Assembly: GCF_014023275.1 (NCBI RefSeq)
Contig: NZ_CP054698.1
Location: 930,001-994,000, forward strand
Origin: Nostoc edaphicum CCNP1411
Lineage (GTDB): Bacteria > Cyanobacteriota > Cyanobacteriia > Cyanobacteriales > Nostocaceae
Reading direction: 5' to 3'
Length of the DNA stretch: 64,000 nucleotides
In this document: positions 1 through 8,863 of the stretch, in pieces
Layout: each line of letters starts with the position of its first letter
How positions within the stretch are numbered: position 1 is the first letter of the stretch
The notes under the pieces: generated by a model
The model's database searches: none
What the model was told of the DNA's origin: nothing
What the model saw: only the letters and a program-made list of their open reading frames with translations
Program-made: the position numbers and the translations under genes

Positions 1-139
1 AGTCAATATTGAGGTTAATATGTATAAAATTTATCATTCCCAACCGAACTAATAAAGTAGAACAACTTTAATAAAAAGTCAATAACTCTTTATTTTCGTT
101 AGAGTGGGATAACAATCAAAGTGTGAGGATTGATACTAC

Positions 140-1738
140 ATGCGAATCTTGTTAATGTATCCAATATTTCCCAAAACCTTTTGGTCTTATGAAAAAATCT
201 TGGAGTTAGTCGATCGCAAGGTTTTATTACCACCTCTAGGTTTAGTAACAGTGGCAGCGATTCTGCCCCAAGAATGGGAATTCAAGCTGGTCGATCGCAA
301 CATCCGCCCAGCAACAGAAGCAGAGTGGGCATGGGCAGATGTAGTAATTCTCTCCGCGATGATTGTCCAGAAACAAGATTTACTTGACCAAATTCAGGAA
401 GCAAAAAAACGTGGCAAGCTAGTCGCAGTTGGCGGCCCCTACCCCACCTCTGTACCTCATGAAGTTGAAAATGTTGGCGCAGATTTTCTGATTCTGGATG
501 AAGGGGAAATCACCCTACCCATGTTTATTGAGGCAATCAAAAGAGGAGACACATCTGGGACTTTCCGCGCCACAGAAAAACCAGATGTCACAAATACACC
601 AATACCCCGCTTTGATTTATTAGAATTGGATGCTTATGACATGATGTCAGTGCAGTTTTCGCGTGGGTGTCCCTTCCAATGCGAATTTTGCGACATTATT
701 GTTCTCTACGGGCGCAAACCACGCACCAAAACCCCGGCACAACTTTTAGCAGAGTTAGATTACCTCTACGAATTGGGTTGGCGGCGGGGTGTGTTCATGG
801 TGGATGACAACTTCATTGGCAACAAGCGGAATGTGAAATTGTTGCTGAAAGAGTTAAAAGTCTGGATGGCAGAACACAAGTATCCCTTCCGATTTGACAC
901 TGAAGCTTCAATTGACTTGGCACAAGACTCAGAAATGTTGGAGTTGATGGTTGAGTGTGGTTTCGCGGCGGTGTTTTTGGGAATCGAAACGCCGGATGAA
1001 GATAGTTTGCAAATGACCAAAAAGTTTCAAAACACTCGCAGTTCTCTAACTGAGGCAGTGCAAACCATCATCAAAGCGGGATTGCGCCCAATGGCTGGGT
1101 TTATTATCGGCTTTGATGGCGAAAAAGCAGGTGCAGGCGATCGCATTGTCCGCTTTGCAGAACAAGCAGCAATTCCTTCAACAACTTTTGCCATGTTACA
1201 AGCGTTACCTAACACCGCGCTTTGGCATCGCCTGAAAAAAGAAGGACGACTACGGGAAAATCAAGACGGCAACATCAACCAAACAACATTGATGAACTTC
1301 CTGCCCACCCGTCCTCTGGAAGAACTTGCACGAGAATATATTGAGGCATTCTGTACTTTATACGACCCAGTGCAGTATTTGGATCGCACTTATCGCTGTT
1401 TCTTGATGATGGGTTTGCCAAGCTGGAAAGCGCCAGCGAAAATGCCAGAGTGGATAGTTGTGAAAGCGTTGCTAATTGTGATTTGGCGACAAGGAATCAA
1501 ACGGGAAACCCGCTGGAAATTCTGGCATCATTTGTTCAGCATTCTCAAGCGGAATCCTGGAGTTTTTGAGCATTACCTCGCTGCTTGTGCCCACAACGAG
1601 CATTTTCTAGAGTATCGCCAAATTGTCCGTGATCAAATTGAAAGTCAGCTAGCTGAGTATTTAGCACAAGGTGTAGAAAAGCCTTATGTGCTAGTGAATG
1701 AGAAAGCTGAGGAAAAAGCTGAAGCAGTAGTAAGTTAA
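140..1738 (+). CDS. B12-binding radical SAM protein (DUF4070-type)
   Basis: The protein has 532 aa. The N-terminal ~150 residues look like a cobalamin-binding fold. A radical SAM core follows, with the cluster motif RGCPFQCEFCD near residue 180 (C-x3-C-x2-C), which holds a 4Fe-4S cluster that cleaves S-adenosylmethionine. The C-terminal ~200 residues resemble the DUF4070 tail common in cyanobacterial members. These enzymes usually methylate or rearrange lipids or cofactors; the substrate cannot be read from the sequence. A GAGG about 10 nt before the ATG supports the start. The gene stands alone, with a fold-back repeat downstream. The family is clear, the reaction unknown. Confidence 0.88.
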   Translation: MRILLMYPIFPKTFWSYEKILELVDRKVLLPPLGLVTVAAILPQEWEFKLVDRNIRPATEAEWAWADVVILSAMIVQKQDLLDQIQEAKKRGKLVAVGGPYPTSVPHEVENVGADFLILDEGEITLPMFIEAIKRGDTSGTFRATEKPDVTNTPIPRFDLLELDAYDMMSVQFSRGCPFQCEFCDIIVLYGRKPRTKTPAQLLAELDYLYELGWRRGVFMVDDNFIGNKRNVKLLLKELKVWMAEHKYPFRFDTEASIDLAQDSEMLELMVECGFAAVFLGIETPDEDSLQMTKKFQNTRSSLTEAVQTIIKAGLRPMAGFIIGFDGEKAGAGDRIVRFAEQAAIPSTTFAMLQALPNTALWHRLKKEGRLRENQDGNINQTTLMNFLPTRPLEELAREYIEAFCTLYDPVQYLDRTYRCFLMMGLPSWKAPAKMPEWIVVKALLIVIWRQGIKRETRWKFWHHLFSILKRNPGVFEHYLAACAHNEHFLEYRQIVRDQIESQLAEYLAQGVEKPYVLVNEKAEEKAEAVVS

Positions 1739-1756
1739 GGTAATGGATAATAGTCC

Positions 1757-1911
1757 CAATACGGTTCGGTTAATGCAAAAGACGCGATGAATCGCCGTCT
1801 CTACAATAATCGGTCTTTTGTAGAGACGGCGATTTATCGCGTCTTTGTGATAAATTATCGAATCTTTGTGATCTAAAATTTTCATCAAAAAGCCTTAACC
1901 GAATCGTATTG
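1757..1911. repeat. Nested fold-back (MITE-like) element
   Basis: The outer arms CAATACGGTTCGGTTAA and its near reverse complement enclose a long inner palindrome (GACGCGAT...GCCGTCTCTAC with GTAGAGACGGC...ATCGCGTC). The whole stretch can fold into one hairpin. Related sequence recurs near 47.93-48.0 kb (CAATACGCTTGGGTTAAGG, GATTTATCGCGTCTCTAC) and near 33.83 kb. It has no coding capacity and probably is a non-autonomous repeat of the Nostoc type. Confidence 0.6.
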
Positions 1912-1931
1912 ATATGAGTCCTATATAAGAA

Positions 1932-3827
1932 TTAATCCTGCTGTCGCCGTTCCTCCATTTCTTGAATAGAAATCATACTGCTGACCCTTTCTACATCTGC
2001 CATCATCAAAACTGCTCCTTGCATTTCCATGCCAAGTAGTGGAGTGATTGCCAGATAACATTTGATTTGTCTACCCCGGCGATTGGTAGCATCGAGGATC
2101 ATTTCTTGAAACTGCTTTTTCCCGGATAAGGAGTCGCGGATGGGCGATCGCAACTGCTCGACAGGTAGCCCAATATCCAAGCTGAAGATAGACTTTCCGA
2201 AAACTTCATCAGTCCGTAAGCCCCATAAATCTTCTACCATGTAATTCCAAATAGAGATGTTAAAGCTGTTGTCAATTACGACTATTCCCGTTTGGAGACT
2301 TCTGAGAATAGAGACAAGGAAAATGTTTGTGCGATTGAGTTCTGTGGTGCGTTCGCTCAGTTCATTATTAATTGTCTGTAATTCTTCATTAGTAGATTGG
2401 AGTTCTTCATTCATTGTCTCCAATTCTTCATTGGTAGATTGCAGTTCCTCGTTGGTAGTTTCTAATTCTTCATTGGTGGATTGGAGTTCTTCGTTGGTAG
2501 TTTCTAATTCTTCATTGGTGGATTGGAGTTCTTCGTTGGTAGTTTCTAATTCTTGTTGCGAACGTTGCAGGGCATCTTGGAGTTTAATATAACGTGTGAC
2601 ATCATGAAAAGAGATGCTGACTCCTAAAAAACTGTTGTCTGTTTCTTGCAAAGGCGTAATTCGCACATCCAGATATTGGGTTTCTGTGTTTGACAAATAG
2701 CGCTCTACATTTGTCAGGCTGACAGGGCGGCGTTCATTATAAGCCCGTTCAATTAGCGATCGCAATTCAACTGGCCGATAGGAAAGTTCTAGATCCTGGA
2801 AGGGACGAGTTAAATCTTTGGGGGAAAGGGCGAACAAAACCCGCGCCTGCTCGTTCACCATTACTAGAGTCCCATTGATATCAATGATGACTTGGGCGAT
2901 TGGTGCTGTGTCAAAACCCATCTCTCGCAGCCGGAGGTTTCGAGACAAACGGCTGCTAGATTCTTCATCTACTGAATTTGCCATGACAAGGAGGCGATCG
3001 CGTAGATTCACCGTTGATACCTTAGTAAATATCCGGTTTTTCAAGTCTAGTGGGGTAAATAAAGCAGAATGCATCAGCAGCATCTCTGCTTTACCCAAAA
3101 ACAGATAGCCATTATCATTTAGTGCAAAATGAAACCGGGCCAAAATTCGCCCTTGAGTCTCAGAATTAAAATACATTAATGTATTACGGCTAACCAGTAA
3201 ATCTAAGCGAGAAATAGGGGCATCCTGAAGCAGATCATGGCGACCAAAAATCACTGAGCGGCGCAAGTCTTGACGGAAGACATAGCGGTTCCCGACAATC
3301 TCAAAGTATTTTTGCCGCAGTTCATCTGGTATCGTTTGGACATCTTTTGCTGAATATACAGCTTGCCTAGCCTGGTTGAGAGCATCTTCATCTACATCTG
3401 TGGCGTAGATTTTCACTCGTTGGCGAAATTCCTCTGCTCCCAATATTTCAGCCATCAATATTGCCAAGGTATAAGCTTCTTCCCCAGAAGCACAACCAGC
3501 GCTCCAGATGCGGATTTGGTCAGAAGTTTTTTTATTTTTAATCAGTTTAGGCAATATTTGCTCTGCTATGTATTCCCAAGCTGATGAATCTCGAAAAAAA
3601 GCAGTGACGTTTATTAGAATAGTGTTGAAAAGAGAATTGAATTCATCTGGATAAACTTCTAGATAGTCTTGATATTCTTCAAAGTTTTCTACGGTTAATG
3701 ACTGCATTCGCTTGCATACCCGACGGATCAAAGTCGAGCGTTTATAACCTGTAAAATCAAATCCCCGACTTTGTCTGAGATAAATCAGGAGATTTTCAAA
3801 TTTAGGATCTCTTTCTGCGGAAGTCAT
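1932..3827 (-). CDS. CheR-type methyltransferase with PAS domains and signalling helix
   Basis: About residues 10-270 form a CheR SAM-dependent methyltransferase (motif IRIWSAGCASGEEAYTLA), which methylates glutamates of chemoreceptors. A PAS domain follows, then a long coiled coil of repeated ELQSTNEELETTNEEL units (two heptads per repeat), then a second PAS domain to the end. The frame is open back to 3968, but those extra 47 codons lie in a CCCCTTCTCCCTGTC-type intergenic repeat, so the internal Met at 3827 (MTSAERDPKF) is the likelier start, giving 631 aa. It lies downstream of a CheB-like gene on the same strand. Together they resemble split CheB-CheR-PAS hybrids that often end in a histidine kinase; no kinase domain is present here. 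Confidence 0.87.
   Translation of the reverse strand: MTSAERDPKFENLLIYLRQSRGFDFTGYKRSTLIRRVCKRMQSLTVENFEEYQDYLEVYPDEFNSLFNTILINVTAFFRDSSAWEYIAEQILPKLIKNKKTSDQIRIWSAGCASGEEAYTLAILMAEILGAEEFRQRVKIYATDVDEDALNQARQAVYSAKDVQTIPDELRQKYFEIVGNRYVFRQDLRRSVIFGRHDLLQDAPISRLDLLVSRNTLMYFNSETQGRILARFHFALNDNGYLFLGKAEMLLMHSALFTPLDLKNRIFTKVSTVNLRDRLLVMANSVDEESSSRLSRNLRLREMGFDTAPIAQVIIDINGTLVMVNEQARVLFALSPKDLTRPFQDLELSYRPVELRSLIERAYNERRPVSLTNVERYLSNTETQYLDVRITPLQETDNSFLGVSISFHDVTRYIKLQDALQRSQQELETTNEELQSTNEELETTNEELQSTNEELETTNEELQSTNEELETMNEELQSTNEELQTINNELSERTTELNRTNIFLVSILRSLQTGIVVIDNSFNISIWNYMVEDLWGLRTDEVFGKSIFSLDIGLPVEQLRSPIRDSLSGKKQFQEMILDATNRRGRQIKCYLAITPLLGMEMQGAVLMMADVERVSSMISIQEMEERRQQD
2390..2556 (-). 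repeat. 42-bp tandem repeat encoding heptad coiled coil
   Basis: Near-identical 42-bp units inside the CheR-PAS gene encode alternating NEELQST / NEELETT heptads. Such linker helices pass a signal between PAS domains. The near identity at DNA level suggests that copy number can change by recombination or slippage. Confidence 0.75.
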
Positions 3828-4025
3828 AGGGGAAAAGGGAGAAGGGGGCAGGGGACAGGGAGAAGGGGGAGTGGAGTTTTGAGCTTCATTAATGAGTATC
3901 AAAGACTGATTAAAGGAGTTTGGAGCCTCATTAATGCGTATCAAAGACTCATTAAACCGTGGTGACACAAAGATTGCATTTACATATCTCTTCAGCCCCC
4001 TGTCCCCTGTCCCCTGCGCCTCTGC

Positions 4026-4652
4026 CTACTTACATTCTCCCATGACCAAAGTCATCAGGGTGTTGGAGATTTCATCAAGGGGGAGAATAAAATCTACGTT
4101 GCCAGTTTGAATTGCGGCTGAGGGCATCCCCGAAAATTCGGCGGTTTTTACGTCTTGGACAATAACAGTGCCACCCATTTTTTTAATCGCTTCTACTCCG
4201 ATTGCGCCATCGCTACCCGTTCCAGTTAGCACAATGGCGATCGCTCTATCTTTGTAAGTGGCTGCAACTGATTCAAATAATAGGTCAGCCGAAGGACGTA
4301 AAAAATGTACTAATTCCGACTGTGATAAGGAAAGAGTACCATCACCGTTAACCAACAAATGACGATTAGGTGGGGCAACATAAGCCGTTCCTGGGGTAAG
4401 ACAATCTCCTTCTTGTGCCTGTTTGACGGTAAGAGCCGTGCGCCGACTCAGAATTTCTGCCAAGAACGAGCGATATTGAGGGCCGAGGTGTTGCACAATG
4501 GCGATCGCGCCTGGAAATTTTGCGGGTAGAGTTGATAACACTTTAACTAGAGCAGTCAGACCACCTGCGGAAGCTGCGATCGCTACAATATCAAAAGCAG
4601 CATTATTAAAGTGAGGTAGATGATTTTTGGCATTTTCTGCCATTTGAATCAC
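4026..4652 (-). CDS. CheB-type protein-glutamate methylesterase, no receiver domain
   Basis: The protein has 208 aa and corresponds to the catalytic domain of CheB, which removes methyl groups from (or deamidates) chemoreceptor glutamines and glutamates. The triad elements are visible: Ser in IAASAGG near residue 28, His in IVQHLGP near 55, Asp in LTGTGSDGA near 145. The N-terminal receiver domain of classical CheB is absent, so control by phosphorylation is not evident. It is followed on the same strand by the CheR-PAS gene, probably as one transcript. The two genes look like halves of a CheB-CheR fusion protein. Confidence 0.88.
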   Translation of the reverse strand: MIQMAENAKNHLPHFNNAAFDIVAIAASAGGLTALVKVLSTLPAKFPGAIAIVQHLGPQYRSFLAEILSRRTALTVKQAQEGDCLTPGTAYVAPPNRHLLVNGDGTLSLSQSELVHFLRPSADLLFESVAATYKDRAIAIVLTGTGSDGAIGVEAIKKMGGTVIVQDVKTAEFSGMPSAAIQTGNVDFILPLDEISNTLMTLVMGECK

Positions 4653-4756
4653 GATTTTGCGGCGATGACTATCTGCTAAACTTTTTTAGTTACAAACAGG
4701 ATTAATTTAGTTACAATTTTTATCCTTGTTCAAATAAATTGTACAGTATATCTGAA

Positions 4757-5668
4757 CTACTTTAAGATATTTTTGCCTTTACCTATCAAGTTTATAGGCT
4801 CATCTTCCTGCTCTAGAATCTGTTTAGCCTGTAAAAGTTGCTGCCTATGTTCCTCACTAACTGTCGGGTATTGCAGATTTAGTTCTTCTAATTTTGTACA
4901 GATAATATTAGCAACGGTCAGGCGGGTAAACCATTTGCGATCGGCAGGAATAATATACCAAGGGGCCCATTTAGTACTAGTGTAGTTAAAAACTTCTTCA
5001 TAAGCATTCATATAATCATCCCAAAAAGCTCGTTCTCGGACATCGTTATCTGAAAACTTCCAATGTTTTTCAGGAGATTCAATCCGTTCTAAAAAGCGTT
5101 TTTTCTGTTCTGCTTTCGATACATTCAGAAAAAACTTCAGGATGATTACACCATTGTTTACCAAATATTTTTCAAAATTATTGATTTCTTCAAAACGCTG
5201 CTTCCATATTTTCTTTCCCTCAGAAAAATGGGGAAGTTGTTGTTTTTTAAGCATTTCTGGATGGACACGAACCACTAGCACTTCTTCATAGTATGAACGG
5301 TTGAATATCCCAATTCGGCCTCTTTCTGGCAAAGCTTTCATTGATCGCCACAGATAGTCATGATCTAATTCTTCTGAACTCGGCCCCTTAAAACTAAACA
5401 CCTGAAATCCTTGCGGGTTAACACCAGAAGTCACATGTTTAATAGTGCTATCTTTGCCAGCAGCATCCATTGCTTGAAAAATAATCAACAAAGCATAGGT
5501 GTTTTGAGCATAGAGAATATTTTGGTAATTTGCTAGTCGTTCAATATCTGCCTGTAATTTAATTGCAGCATCAGTTTTTTCATGAAAATCAGTCTTGTAA
5601 GCTGGGTCATAGTTTTTTCTCAGAGAAATCTTTGAACCTGGCGGAACAATGAAAGCATCATGATTCAT
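4757..5668 (-). CDS. PPK2-family polyphosphate:nucleotide phosphotransferase
   Basis: The protein has 303 aa, the usual length for PPK2. The Walker A-like loop FQAMDAAGKDSTIKHV is near residue 65 and the catalytic segment FNRSYYEEVLVVRVHP near 125, followed by a lid region rich in Arg and Lys. PPK2 enzymes move phosphate between polyphosphate and nucleoside mono- or diphosphates in the cytoplasm. AGGAGA seven bases before the ATG supports the start. Which nucleotide is preferred cannot be told from the sequence. Confidence 0.92.
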   Translation of the reverse strand: MNHDAFIVPPGSKISLRKNYDPAYKTDFHEKTDAAIKLQADIERLANYQNILYAQNTYALLIIFQAMDAAGKDSTIKHVTSGVNPQGFQVFSFKGPSSEELDHDYLWRSMKALPERGRIGIFNRSYYEEVLVVRVHPEMLKKQQLPHFSEGKKIWKQRFEEINNFEKYLVNNGVIILKFFLNVSKAEQKKRFLERIESPEKHWKFSDNDVRERAFWDDYMNAYEEVFNYTSTKWAPWYIIPADRKWFTRLTVANIICTKLEELNLQYPTVSEEHRQQLLQAKQILEQEDEPINLIGKGKNILK

Positions 5669-6038
5669 GTATAAAATCTCCTAACGGCTACTTAATACAC
5701 AATCACATTTTGAAGTATTAATTACTGAAAGTTATAATTTATTAATTAAATAATAATTTTGATTCAAAATTCATCACTTTTAAGCAATTCTGTGGGTTTA
5801 ACGAACTTTGGGGGTTTAAGTCCTAGCCTTTGAAGGGCAGCGCGAATTGAAGCCTAAGAGGATGTTTGAAAAGTATTTTTGGTAACATCTAAGTCTCGGA
5901 AACCTAACCCCCCTAGCCCCCCTTCCCTACAAGGGAATGGGGGTTTCAAAGCCTCTCGACCTTTCGGGGAGAGGAATGGAAGTGGGGTTTTGTCTTCATT
6001 TTTAATTTTTAATTTTTAATTCCGCCTTGCGGTACTAG
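5669..6038. other. Intergenic stretch with C/G-rich repeat
   Basis: No gene was found. The left third is AT-rich and probably carries the PPK2 promoter. From about 5871 there is repeat sequence (AGGATGTTTGAAAAGT, then CCCCCCTAGCCCCC and its complement-like partners) related to the elements near 10.1, 26.1 and 33.6 kb. Confidence 0.5.
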
Positions 6039-6515
6039 TTACTTGCGTCGCTTTGGCATAGGACGCATTGCTTCACGGCCCAAGAGAAACATCCCCGTAA
6101 CACCCAAACTAACAAACCAAACATATTGATACCAATATTGCCGAATCTGTTCAACTGTATTGAGTTGTGGATGCAACGTGTTTAAATACAGCAGCAGCAC
6201 CAATATCATCAGCGCCCCAAAACCAACAAAGCTCAAGCCGATAAGAATTCGTGCCGGACGCAGTTCAAAATCACTAATAGTGTCTAGGTCAATTTCTGCC
6301 AGTTCCTTAAAAGAGTCATCTGCCCAAGATGAGGTTGCTTGGAATCTATTGCTAAGTTTTGGTGGCAAAATTGGTGACAGTGTTGCTACAGTTGGGCGAC
6401 GTAGCAAAGCCTCTGTATCTCGCAGCAATTCTAGTGGTTTACGGGTAGTAGTTGGTTGAGCAAACTCTATATTGTCTTTAGGAGTTGGAGCATTAGCTTT
6501 GCTTTCAAAATCCAT
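6039..6515 (-). CDS. Hypothetical two-TM membrane protein
   Basis: The protein has 158 aa and I do not recognise it. The N-terminal ~85 residues are polar and rich in Pro, Thr and Leu. Two hydrophobic segments follow (about residues 88-112 and 128-148). It ends in a basic tail, MRPMPKRRK, which would favour the cytoplasmic side. It probably sits in the plasma or thylakoid membrane with a long N-terminal soluble domain. No operon partner is evident. Confidence 0.7.
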   Translation of the reverse strand: MDFESKANAPTPKDNIEFAQPTTTRKPLELLRDTEALLRRPTVATLSPILPPKLSNRFQATSSWADDSFKELAEIDLDTISDFELRPARILIGLSFVGFGALMILVLLLYLNTLHPQLNTVEQIRQYWYQYVWFVSLGVTGMFLLGREAMRPMPKRRK

Positions 6516-6837
6516 AGCACGCTTGGGAATAACCAGGATATATATACATAGCCTAGCGAATCAGAATGCAAATGAGTCGAAATAATTCGTAATTCGTAAT
6601 TCGTAATTAAACCTCATCTATGTTGAAACCTAGAGTTTTTTAAAAGATATATTTATGTAGGTTGGGTGGAGTGAAACGCAACCCAACATGACCACCAAAT
6701 TTTATGTTGGGTTACGCTATCGCTGCACCCAACCTACAAAACTACGGTTCTCAAGGTAGACGAGGTTTAATTTATTTATGGTAAAAGACCCATTCTTTGC
6801 TCAAAGTAAGCGAATTTATGACTGGGATAATTACAAA
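6516..6837. repeat. Intergenic region with fold-back MITE-like element (6607-6770)
   Basis: The outer arms TTAAACCTC...AGTTTT and their near complement at 6740-6770 enclose an inner inverted repeat, GTAGGTTGGGT...ACCCAACCTAC (6658-6737). AATTCGT heptamers repeat just before it. It has no coding capacity and is a typical cyanobacterial dispersed element. Confidence 0.6.
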
Positions 6838-8121
6838 TTATTCGTCCATCTCTTTTAACGTAGCTAATGCTGACGGAGATAAACGACTCAAATAGCGGAA
6901 TATCCAGTATTTAAAAATAGTGTTTAAAATCACGGGAAATGTAGCAATAAAGAAAAATATTACATTTCTACTGGTTGGCAGACCTAAATGTTCTGAGAAT
7001 CCTGCAAGCAAGACTTCCCACCCCTCTGGTGAGTGAAATCCTACAAATATATCTGTAACTAGAATAATCAAAAAAGCCTTAGCGCTATCGCTAAGACCAT
7101 AGACAATGGTATCCAGAAAAGATTTGAACATCACAATTTCTCTTTTGCTCAGAGCGACAACTATACCAAAAGAAAATAATGATATTAAATCAGCAAAAAC
7201 ATTACTAATACTACTATTACTTTTCCTGCGGAATTCTTCAGATATTCCAACTGCTTTATTTTTAATTTTTTCTTGTATTATCTCTGAATAAAGTGGTGGA
7301 GCTTGATTAAGCAAATATTCAAATCTAAGTTCTTCTTGAAAAATATGTAAATCATGGAGAGCTTTTTTTTCCATGTCAGAATTGATGAAAATTTGAGTTG
7401 TATTATCTCCTCTAATTTTTTCTAATATTGGAGTTACTAAAAATTGCTTAGATAAATATTGAGTTAAAAGCGGTACAATAATAAGAGTTATCAAAAATCT
7501 CAAGGCAATTATTGTTCTGTTTCTAGAAACTCTATAATTCCTGATAAATTCTTCTTCTGAGCGCGGTGCAAAATCTGACTTAACTCTATTAAATGCTTTG
7601 CTTATAGACCTCTGAAACACTCTAGTATTTTCAGATTGAGGCGTTGCTTTAACATCACTTGTATTAGATAAGTCTGGCTGTTTGTTAATTTCGAGATGGT
7701 TAAGTTGTGGGGATTGAGAAGTTGGTGTTAATGCGCTGTTACTAATTATTTCATCCTTGATTGCGTACTTTTCGACAACTTCATCAATGTCCTTTAGTGT
7801 TTCTAACAAAACAGAGTTAGAAATATTGATAATCCCCCGACTCATCTGGAATTCTGCAAGTCTGATCTTGATAATAGTTAAATTTTTATCGAGGTATACT
7901 TGCCAATATGACATGACATTCTCAGTATACTTTACTGACTCTGAAGATATTTTTTTGTTATCAAAATGTTCGATCTCGATGTTTTTAATTCTCTGAGCTG
8001 CCTGTTGAGCTTCTAATAGTGCCCTTTCTGGTGTATCTAAAAACCAATGTTTAAGCGATCGCAAGTATCTTTTGAGTCTTTGGCGGAATAATGCTGGTGT
8101 TTTTGCAAATGAATTTTTCAT
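6838..8121 (-). CDS. pxcA: Proton extrusion protein PxcA (CemA/CotA family)
   Basis: The protein has 427 aa. The soluble N-terminal ~200 residues are variable. The C-terminal half is a CemA-type membrane domain: a hydrophobic segment near residues 210-230 (FLITLIIVPLLTQ), a helical region, then further segments with the hallmark FVGFHSPEGWEVLL near residue 365. PxcA supports light-dependent proton efflux and pH balance at the membrane, and its chloroplast homologue CemA lies in the inner envelope. The length fits cyanobacterial members. The gene is monocistronic as far as can be seen, and base composition matches its neighbours. Confidence 0.9.
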   Translation of the reverse strand: MKNSFAKTPALFRQRLKRYLRSLKHWFLDTPERALLEAQQAAQRIKNIEIEHFDNKKISSESVKYTENVMSYWQVYLDKNLTIIKIRLAEFQMSRGIINISNSVLLETLKDIDEVVEKYAIKDEIISNSALTPTSQSPQLNHLEINKQPDLSNTSDVKATPQSENTRVFQRSISKAFNRVKSDFAPRSEEEFIRNYRVSRNRTIIALRFLITLIIVPLLTQYLSKQFLVTPILEKIRGDNTTQIFINSDMEKKALHDLHIFQEELRFEYLLNQAPPLYSEIIQEKIKNKAVGISEEFRRKSNSSISNVFADLISLFSFGIVVALSKREIVMFKSFLDTIVYGLSDSAKAFLIILVTDIFVGFHSPEGWEVLLAGFSEHLGLPTSRNVIFFFIATFPVILNTIFKYWIFRYLSRLSPSALATLKEMDE

Positions 8122-8863
8122 TACATATATGATTTACGCATTGACAGAAAATACCAAATATGAATTCTTTGAAAAAGCACGTCTGTCGTAGGGGTAAAGC
8201 ACATTGCTCATTGGTGTCAACTTAACGCGAAACTTCATGTCCGCCAGGGATTGTAAATCCCTGTCTCATAGCTAAAGTCCTCTGAAGAGGACTTCATAGC
8301 GCAAAAATTTTCAGTCTACTTCAGTAGACTTGAGCAATTAGTCAGGGAATTATATTCCCTGGCGGGTGAACAACACCTAATCAGTACGCTATTTTTGGCT
8401 TAAGTTGACACGCATGAGCAATGTGCTTTACCCCTACATCTGACCATCGAAGAACGATTAATAAAAGGCTGAAACGACCCATTCTCGTATATTCATACGA
8501 TGATTAAGTTGTACAGTGCGTAAGTCCTAATATATATGACTATTTATTTTAAATACTAGTAGAGTAAGTCCTAGCTCTGGTTTTTGTAACAAAAAATTAA
8601 CTACGAGAAATTAATTTATTTCAATATCATTAATAAGGTGTGTAGATTATCTGTCAATAGTGTGACACAGATCAAAATTACACTTTACAGCTTGATGTAG
8701 GGAAGGCAGTGTATTGGGGAGCCAGCACGCAAGGTCTTTTCCCCATTTTGGCAAGAGGTGTGAGACGATTTAGTGCATAGCGCAGCCTCTCGCCATATCG
8801 GCACAAAATAAAAGTTGGTCACTACAACAAGCAAAAAATCTGAACCGAGAATTTATTGGCAAT
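8122..8863. repeat. Gene-free stretch with 250-bp fold-back element (8188-8437)
   Basis: Arms of about 38 bp, GTAGGGGTAAAGCACATTGC... at 8188 and its near-perfect complement ending at 8437, enclose a second pair of arms (CCGCCAGGGA / TCCCTGGCGG) and two small hairpins (GTCCTCTGAAGAGGAC and AGTCTACTTCAGTAGACT). The whole unit can fold as one long structure and looks like a non-autonomous mobile element. No target duplication was found. The remainder (8438-8863) shows no gene and probably holds the promoter of the next gene. Confidence 0.65.

Noticed and set aside
3828..3968. N-terminal 47 residues of the CheR-PAS frame
   Set aside because: They are encoded by pyrimidine/purine-rich intergenic repeats and are not like CheR.
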